From a virus: a stretch of DNA of 34,070 nt. The stretch is taken from positions 1 to 34,070 of the IMG/VR virus record IMGVR_UViG_3300021085_000112; one strand, written 5' to 3'. The notes beneath the pieces are model-generated. The model worked only from the letters and a program-made list of their open reading frames with translations. It did not search any database and was not told the DNA's origin. A program made the translations under genes and the position numbers. Shown here piece by piece: positions 30,214-34,070 of the stretch (position 1 is its first letter; each line of letters starts with the position of its first letter).

Positions 30214-31152
30214 ATGGCATTAGACAACGAAAAATTAACGGAAAGACCAGCATTAACAAATTCTCAAGATACTGATTTAATTCACGTAGTAAGAGGGAAC
30301 TTTAGTTATCAAAAAGAGGCACAAAATTTTAACGCTGGAAGTATATCCTCTTTAAATGATGTTGGAAACGTAAGCGTACCAAGTCCACAAACTGATAATT
30401 ACTTAAAATGGAATGTAAATACTAATGAATGGGTAGCACAAACAATTTTATTAGCAGATTTATTGGACGTTGTTATTGACGAAAATACTCTTGCTGACGG
30501 ACAAGTAATTGCTTATGATAGTAACGAGGAGGAATGGGTAAATGTAACTATTCCAGCTGGTGCAACTGTATTAAACGATTTAAACGATGTAAACGCACCA
30601 AGTCCAACGGACGGACAAGCGTTAATTTGGGACAATACCTCAAGTCGCTGGATAAACGGAGATGCTGGTGCAACTACATTTTTAGAATTAACAGACACGC
30701 CAGCAAGTTATGATTGTCAAAATGGGAAAAACGTTAAAGTTGGTTATGGATTACCAAATCCAACTGAATTGATTTTTACTCCAGATTATATGGACTTCGC
30801 TTGTAGTGATGAAGATAGCGATTTGGCAGTTGCCAGAGTTTTTACAATGATTTGCAATAGAGATTATCCTTATGTTTCGTCAGTCGAGTTTTCAGTAACA
30901 GAAGCTCCAACTGGTGCAAATTTAGAATTTGATGTTTTAAAAAACGGAACAACTGTTTATACTATAACACCAATTATTGACGCTGGAGAAAAACTTACTG
31001 CGACTGCAACAACTCAACAAGTAATAAATGGCACTACTTTTAGTTTAGCAATTGGCGATGAATTTCAAGTCAGAATAACACAAGTAGGAAGTACAGATGC
31101 TGGTGCTGGTTTAAAAGCTACTATGGTTTATAACAATAGAATATGTACTTAA
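30214..31152 (+). CDS. Tail fibre or virion decoration protein with short repeats
   Basis: 312 residues. Three diverged repeats of about 35-45 residues contain L-D-V, P-P or D-G-Q, then I/L-W/Y-D ... W (for example LKWNVNTNEWVAQ, IAYDSNEEEWVN and LIWDNTSSRWING), a common motif in phage tail fibres that folds as a beta-structure. The C-terminal 110 residues are strand-rich (VSSVEFSVTEAPTG, VYTITPIIDAGEK) like a receptor-contact head. It precedes the BspA-repeat protein, so both may belong to the host-recognition apparatus. Confidence 0.65.
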   Translation: MALDNEKLTERPALTNSQDTDLIHVVRGNFSYQKEAQNFNAGSISSLNDVGNVSVPSPQTDNYLKWNVNTNEWVAQTILLADLLDVVIDENTLADGQVIAYDSNEEEWVNVTIPAGATVLNDLNDVNAPSPTDGQALIWDNTSSRWINGDAGATTFLELTDTPASYDCQNGKNVKVGYGLPNPTELIFTPDYMDFACSDEDSDLAVARVFTMICNRDYPYVSSVEFSVTEAPTGANLEFDVLKNGTTVYTITPIIDAGEKLTATATTQQVINGTTFSLAIGDEFQVRITQVGSTDAGAGLKATMVYNNRICT

Positions 31153-31166
31153 AATAAAATAATATT

Positions 31167-32687
31167 ATGAATTTTATAAATTCTTATAGATACGTTCAGC
31201 CAGTTGTTGCTGGTGGATTTGAAACACGTTGGACAACTACAAGTGTAAATGAAGTAATTGAATTACCTTATAAGTCTAATGGTACATATACTGGCACGAT
31301 TGATTGGGGAGACGGAAGTGTTCCAGTCGCAAATACTTACGCAAATAGGTCACACACTTACTCAACGGCTGGAGATTATAATATTATAATTGACGGAGAA
31401 TGCTCCCATTTCGACACTCAATCAAATACTACATCTAGAGCCAAGTTAAAAGAAGTTTTAGGCTTTGGAACTTATACTTTTTCCACTTTAAGAATGCGAG
31501 ATTGTCAAAATCTTATAGGTGGACCAAATTGTAGAGATACGCCAATTATAAATAGTGGAGACTCTGGTTTTATGTTCTATAATAATACGAATATGATTAC
31601 TTTCCAGCATATAGAAGATTGGGATTGGACAAACATTCCAAATCCTTTTTGGGCGTTTATGAATTGTCAGCAATTTGTAGGCGATTTATCTAATTGGGAT
31701 ATGAGTAATTGTTTAAACATTTCCTATATGTTTTATAATTGTTACGCTTTAAATTTTGATGCGAGTGGTTGGGATTTGTCAAATTGTACTAGAGTAAATC
31801 AAATGTTTTCTGGTATGATTTTGAATTTTAATAGTGACGCTCCATTTGATTTAACAAGCGTAACTAATAGTGCTTATTCTCTTTTTTATAATTCTCAACA
31901 GTTTAACGGAGATTTAACGGGAATGGACACAAGTACACTAACAAGAATGGACAATTTTCTAGCTAGAACAAGTTTTAATAATTCTAGTATTAATACTTTA
32001 GATGTAAGCAGTAATCAAAATTTTCAAAATTGCTTTGGCGACATTCACACCGTAAGTGGAGTATCATTTAATCAAGACTTAACAAATTGGAATACGTCTA
32101 GTGCAACAAATATGTCAATAATGTTTAAAAGCAATACTGATTTTAATGGAGACATAACTGGCTTTAATACTGGACTTGTTACAACTATGAAACAAATGTT
32201 TACTAGTTGTTCAACTTTTAATCGAGATATTTCTAGCTGGAATGTTTCAAATGTCGCTGATTTTGACCAAATGTTTTATATCGCAAGTGCCTTTAATCAA
32301 AATATAAGCAGTTGGAATACTTCTAGTGCAACAAATATGTATCGAATGTTTTATAATGCTGACGCTTTTGACCAGCCAATTGGAAGTTGGGACGTTGGAA
32401 ACGTTACTAATATGGAGGGAATGTTTCAAAATACTGACAATTTTGACCAAGATTTAAGCAATTGGGATTTATCTTCAATTACTAATATGGCAAATTTTAT
32501 GGCACAAAGAACACACTTGCAATTTAGCTCAACAAATTATGACAACTTATTAGAGGCTTGTGTAAACGGAGGTCAATTAAATGTAACTTTAGGAATGGGA
32601 ACAATAAAATATTCAGTAAGTGGACAATCCAGAAGAAATACATTAGTATCAAGAGGCTGGACAATAACAGACGGAGGATTAGTATAA
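31167..32687 (+). CDS. Receptor-binding or adhesin-like protein with PKD and BspA/DUF285 repeats
   Basis: 506 residues. An N-terminal PKD-type domain (TIDWGDGSVPV at 44-54, RSHTYSTAGDYNI at 61-73) is followed by about nine repeats of roughly 25 residues with the form 'FN-D-S-WD-S-VTNM--MF', for example DLSNWDMSNCLNISYMFYN and SSWNTSSATNMYRMFYNA. This is the BspA-like leucine-rich repeat or DUF285 family, known from bacterial surface adhesins. A tail fibre or receptor-binding role is inferred from its location after fibre-like and connector genes. The repeat region of some 330 residues may vary by recombination. Confidence 0.8.
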   Translation: MNFINSYRYVQPVVAGGFETRWTTTSVNEVIELPYKSNGTYTGTIDWGDGSVPVANTYANRSHTYSTAGDYNIIIDGECSHFDTQSNTTSRAKLKEVLGFGTYTFSTLRMRDCQNLIGGPNCRDTPIINSGDSGFMFYNNTNMITFQHIEDWDWTNIPNPFWAFMNCQQFVGDLSNWDMSNCLNISYMFYNCYALNFDASGWDLSNCTRVNQMFSGMILNFNSDAPFDLTSVTNSAYSLFYNSQQFNGDLTGMDTSTLTRMDNFLARTSFNNSSINTLDVSSNQNFQNCFGDIHTVSGVSFNQDLTNWNTSSATNMSIMFKSNTDFNGDITGFNTGLVTTMKQMFTSCSTFNRDISSWNVSNVADFDQMFYIASAFNQNISSWNTSSATNMYRMFYNADAFDQPIGSWDVGNVTNMEGMFQNTDNFDQDLSNWDLSSITNMANFMAQRTHLQFSSTNYDNLLEACVNGGQLNVTLGMGTIKYSVSGQSRRNTLVSRGWTITDGGLV

Positions 32688-32697
32688 AAAAATAATT

Positions 32698-32952
32698 ATG
32701 GCAAACTCAATAGATTTTCCAACGGAAACAAAATGGTTTATAACTTACAATGACGAAGATGTTATTATGAGTTGGGGAGACGTTACTCCAGAAGAAACTA
32801 TGACAACTGGGCAACCAGTTTTAACGACTTTTGATAACGAGGAGGATTGGGCAGAGGTTTTAATTGAAAACGGAATAAATCCTTATCCAGAGCCAGAAGA
32901 TGAAGAAGAAGAAGAACCAGCACCACCAAACCCAGAAGATTTTGAGGAGTAA
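32698..32952 (+). CDS. Acidic small protein after the receptor-binding gene, 84 aa
   Basis: N-terminal 45 residues look folded (ETKWFITYNDEDVIMSWGD); the C-terminus is proline/glutamate-rich (EPEDEEEEEPAPPNPED), probably disordered. Often such small proteins follow a fibre gene and act as fibre chaperone or attachment subunits; that is inference from position. No family recognised. Confidence 0.58.
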   Translation: MANSIDFPTETKWFITYNDEDVIMSWGDVTPEETMTTGQPVLTTFDNEEDWAEVLIENGINPYPEPEDEEEEEPAPPNPEDFEE

Positions 32953-33022
32953 AATTTTATTAGTAACTGTATTGTTATCAATGATAATAATTGCAATGAT
33001 TATGGCAAGTAATGGAAAATAA
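32942..33022 (+). CDS. Tiny membrane protein, 26 aa, TTG start
   Basis: A 26-residue frame from TTG 32942 to TAA 33022 encodes a short basic N-terminus and one hydrophobic helix (ILLVTVLLSMIIIAMIMA). It overlaps the acidic gene's end and the holin-like gene's start. No ATG in frame at its head. Could be a small lysis accessory; it may also be non-coding. Confidence 0.35.
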   Translation: MRSKILLVTVLLSMIIIAMIMASNGK

Positions 33023-33503
33023 AAACCCTAAATTAATAAAAAACGGAGGCAAAGGAACTAACGTTGGAAATGCTTTGCGTTGGTTGGCTTTGACTGGAAA
33101 AAAAGTTGCTCCAGAGCTTTTAGAATTAGCTGGAGAAATTACTGGCGTTCAAGGTTTGGCTAAATTAGGGAATGCGATTAGAAGTGACAAAGATCTAAAA
33201 AACGCAGACAAAGAATTGTTGCTACTTGAAATGGAAAACGATATGATTGAAATGGTCGAAATGACCAAGAGGTTAAAAATCGACAATGAGCATACAATTA
33301 CAAGACTTATAAGACCAGTTACTTTCGGTTGTATGTTTATCTTATTTCTTTCAATGGTATTTTTTGACGGAAACATTGGTAGCTTTAAAATAAATCCTTT
33401 ATATATTCCAGTGATACAATCTTTATTCGGAACAATGACTATATTTTATTTTGGAAGTCGAGGCATTGAAAAGGTTATGAAAACAATTAAAAAAAGTGAT
33501 TAA
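33012..33503 (+). CDS. Holin-like membrane protein, GTA-holin type
   Basis: 163 residues. A helical, charged N-terminal half (KKVAPELLELAGEITGVQGLAKLG, ELLLLEMENDMIEMVEM) is followed by RLIRPVTFGCMFILFLSMVFF and a second hydrophobic helix (IPVIQSLFGTMTIFYFGSRG). The order of an E/K-rich stalk, an RP just before the first membrane helix, and a second helix fits the 3TM holin group (gene-transfer-agent type). It would form membrane lesions to release the M15 endolysin encoded at 9075. Start overlaps the tiny membrane frame; end overlaps nothing convincing. Confidence 0.68.
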   Translation: MENKNPKLIKNGGKGTNVGNALRWLALTGKKVAPELLELAGEITGVQGLAKLGNAIRSDKDLKNADKELLLLEMENDMIEMVEMTKRLKIDNEHTITRLIRPVTFGCMFILFLSMVFFDGNIGSFKINPLYIPVIQSLFGTMTIFYFGSRGIEKVMKTIKKSD

Positions 33504-33519
33504 AGAAAAAAAATATAAA

Positions 33520-33696
33520 ATGAATATTACAGATATTAAAATGGCTATACTCGGCACGTTGGGTTTATATATAAATTTAAGTGGATTTAATACCTTTATT
33601 GCGACACTTACTGGAGTTGTAATACTTGGATATACAATTTCACGTTGGTACTATCTAATCAAAGAAAATAACAAGTCAAAAAAGAAAAAGAAATAA
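33520..33696 (+). CDS. Small two-helix membrane protein, holin-like, 58 aa
   Basis: ATG 33520 is preferred to GTG 33496 because it follows an A-rich leader (AAAAAAAATATAAAATG) and because the GTG start would add a basic extension inside the upstream gene. Two hydrophobic segments (MAILGTLGLYINLSG and FIATLTGVVILGYTIS) and a poly-lysine C-terminus (KSKKKKK). Consistent with a class II holin or antiholin working with the neighbouring holin-like protein. Confidence 0.6.
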   Translation: MNITDIKMAILGTLGLYINLSGFNTFIATLTGVVILGYTISRWYYLIKENNKSKKKKK

Positions 33697-33725
33697 TTTC
33701 GTATATTGTTGGCTAACAATTTATT

Positions 33726-34070
33726 ATGTCAGAGCAAAATAGAAACACAACACGATTAAGATTAAAACAAGACGAAGTCGATATTATCAATGAATATCGA
33801 GGCTTAAAAGAAGTAGCCGAAGAAAGTGGAGTACATATTGACGATGTAAAACACGCTTGGCTTAAAAGCGACAATGCAAGTCTATTTGTAAAAAACCCAA
33901 CTTTCCAATCAGCAAAAAGAAATCAATTTGTTGAAGATCTAATCAAAGAATTAGATAATTACTCCCCAAAATATCCAGAAATAAAAAGGGAAAAATCTAA
34001 AGCTGGACACTTAATGGTTTTAGATCCAGCAGACATTCATATTGGAAAATTATGTACCAGATTAGAAACT
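33726..34070 (+). CDS. Calcineurin-like metallophosphoesterase (5' part; continues at base 134 of this window)
   Basis: ATG 33726 after CAATTTATT opens a frame of 115 codons that runs off the window and, through the 133-base repeat, continues in the gene ending at 829. The N-terminal 80 residues (RLKQDEVDIINEYRGLKEVAEESG) look like a helix-turn-helix or helical domain not needed for catalysis. The first metal motif DPADIHIG is present at the end of this part. Product described at 2-829. Confidence 0.85.
   Translation, partial: MSEQNRNTTRLRLKQDEVDIINEYRGLKEVAEESGVHIDDVKHAWLKSDNASLFVKNPTFQSAKRNQFVEDLIKELDNYSPKYPEIKREKSKAGHLMVLDPADIHIGKLCTRLET
33938..34070. repeat. Terminal direct repeat, right copy
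   Basis: Copy of bases 1-133. Differs at 33939 and 33944 (C for T). Both changes are silent in the metallophosphoesterase frame (Leu and Ile codons). Confidence 0.95.

Noticed and set aside
1-34070. Lysogeny module, tRNAs, CRISPR array, insertion sequences
   Set aside because: No integrase, repressor pair, cloverleaf, regularly spaced repeats or transposase was seen on either strand.

Overview
This window looks like an essentially complete genome of a tailed, siphovirus-type bacteriophage infecting a member of the Bacteroidota, most likely a Flavobacteriia host. Every convincing gene is on the + strand. The last 133 bases (33938-34070) repeat the first 133 with two mismatches, so the sequence closes into a circle or is circularly permuted, with about 33.9 kb of unique sequence. 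The metallophosphoesterase gene is split across that junction. The host inference rests on very AT-rich DNA, promoters of the Bacteroidota -33/-7 type (TTTG, 20 bases, TAnnTTTG-like), A-rich start leaders with no Shine-Dalgarno, a BACON-like domain on a tail protein and BspA/DUF285 repeats on a probable receptor-binding protein. I see no integrase, excisionase or repressor, so a lytic life style is likely but not proven. I see no tRNA, CRISPR array or insertion sequence.

Layout. (1) 852-7166, early operon 1: small unknown proteins, a possible annealing protein, an HNH nuclease, a stand-alone DnaA domain IV-like protein, a PP-loop ATPase, a compact cytosine-C5 methyltransferase, a winged-helix replication protein and a RecA-fold helicase. 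(2) 7175-9431, early operon 2, driven by a near copy of the first promoter and operator: a run of tiny proteins, a PD-(D/E)XK-like nuclease and an M15 peptidase endolysin. (3) 9564-14093: after a terminator and a consensus promoter come a sigma-like factor, two small proteins, then a DNA base hypermodification cassette of ParB-like protein, TET/JBP dioxygenase, alpha-glutamyl/putrescinyl-thymine-pyrophosphorylase-like enzyme, FAD oxidoreductase and P-loop kinase. (4) 14080-23810: terminase, frameshifted tail chaperone, tail completion and tip proteins, tape measure. (5) 23907-31152: prohead protease, major capsid, tail tube, portal, head-tail connector, a second tube-like protein and a fibre protein. 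(6) 31167-33696: receptor-binding protein and holin-like membrane proteins.

The most interesting system is the modification pathway. A cytosine methyltransferase is expressed with replication. A TET-like oxygenase, a kinase, a base-linked amino-acid transferase and a flavoenzyme sit in one overlapping cassette that runs directly into the terminase genes. I infer that the phage makes 5-methylcytosine, oxidises it to 5-hydroxymethylcytosine, phosphorylates it, attaches an amine or amino acid, and trims the adduct before packaging. Thymine is the alternative starting base.

Smaller structural points are a duplicated early promoter with an inverted repeat over the -33 element whose half-sites resemble DnaA boxes, a 36-base element ending exactly at the start codon of three late genes, a T9 slippery site producing a -1 tail-chaperone fusion, and an unusual late gene order. 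No stretch over 300 bases lacks a gene; the longest gaps are 830-956, 7167-7278, 9432-9610 and 23811-23939, and all hold promoters or terminators.
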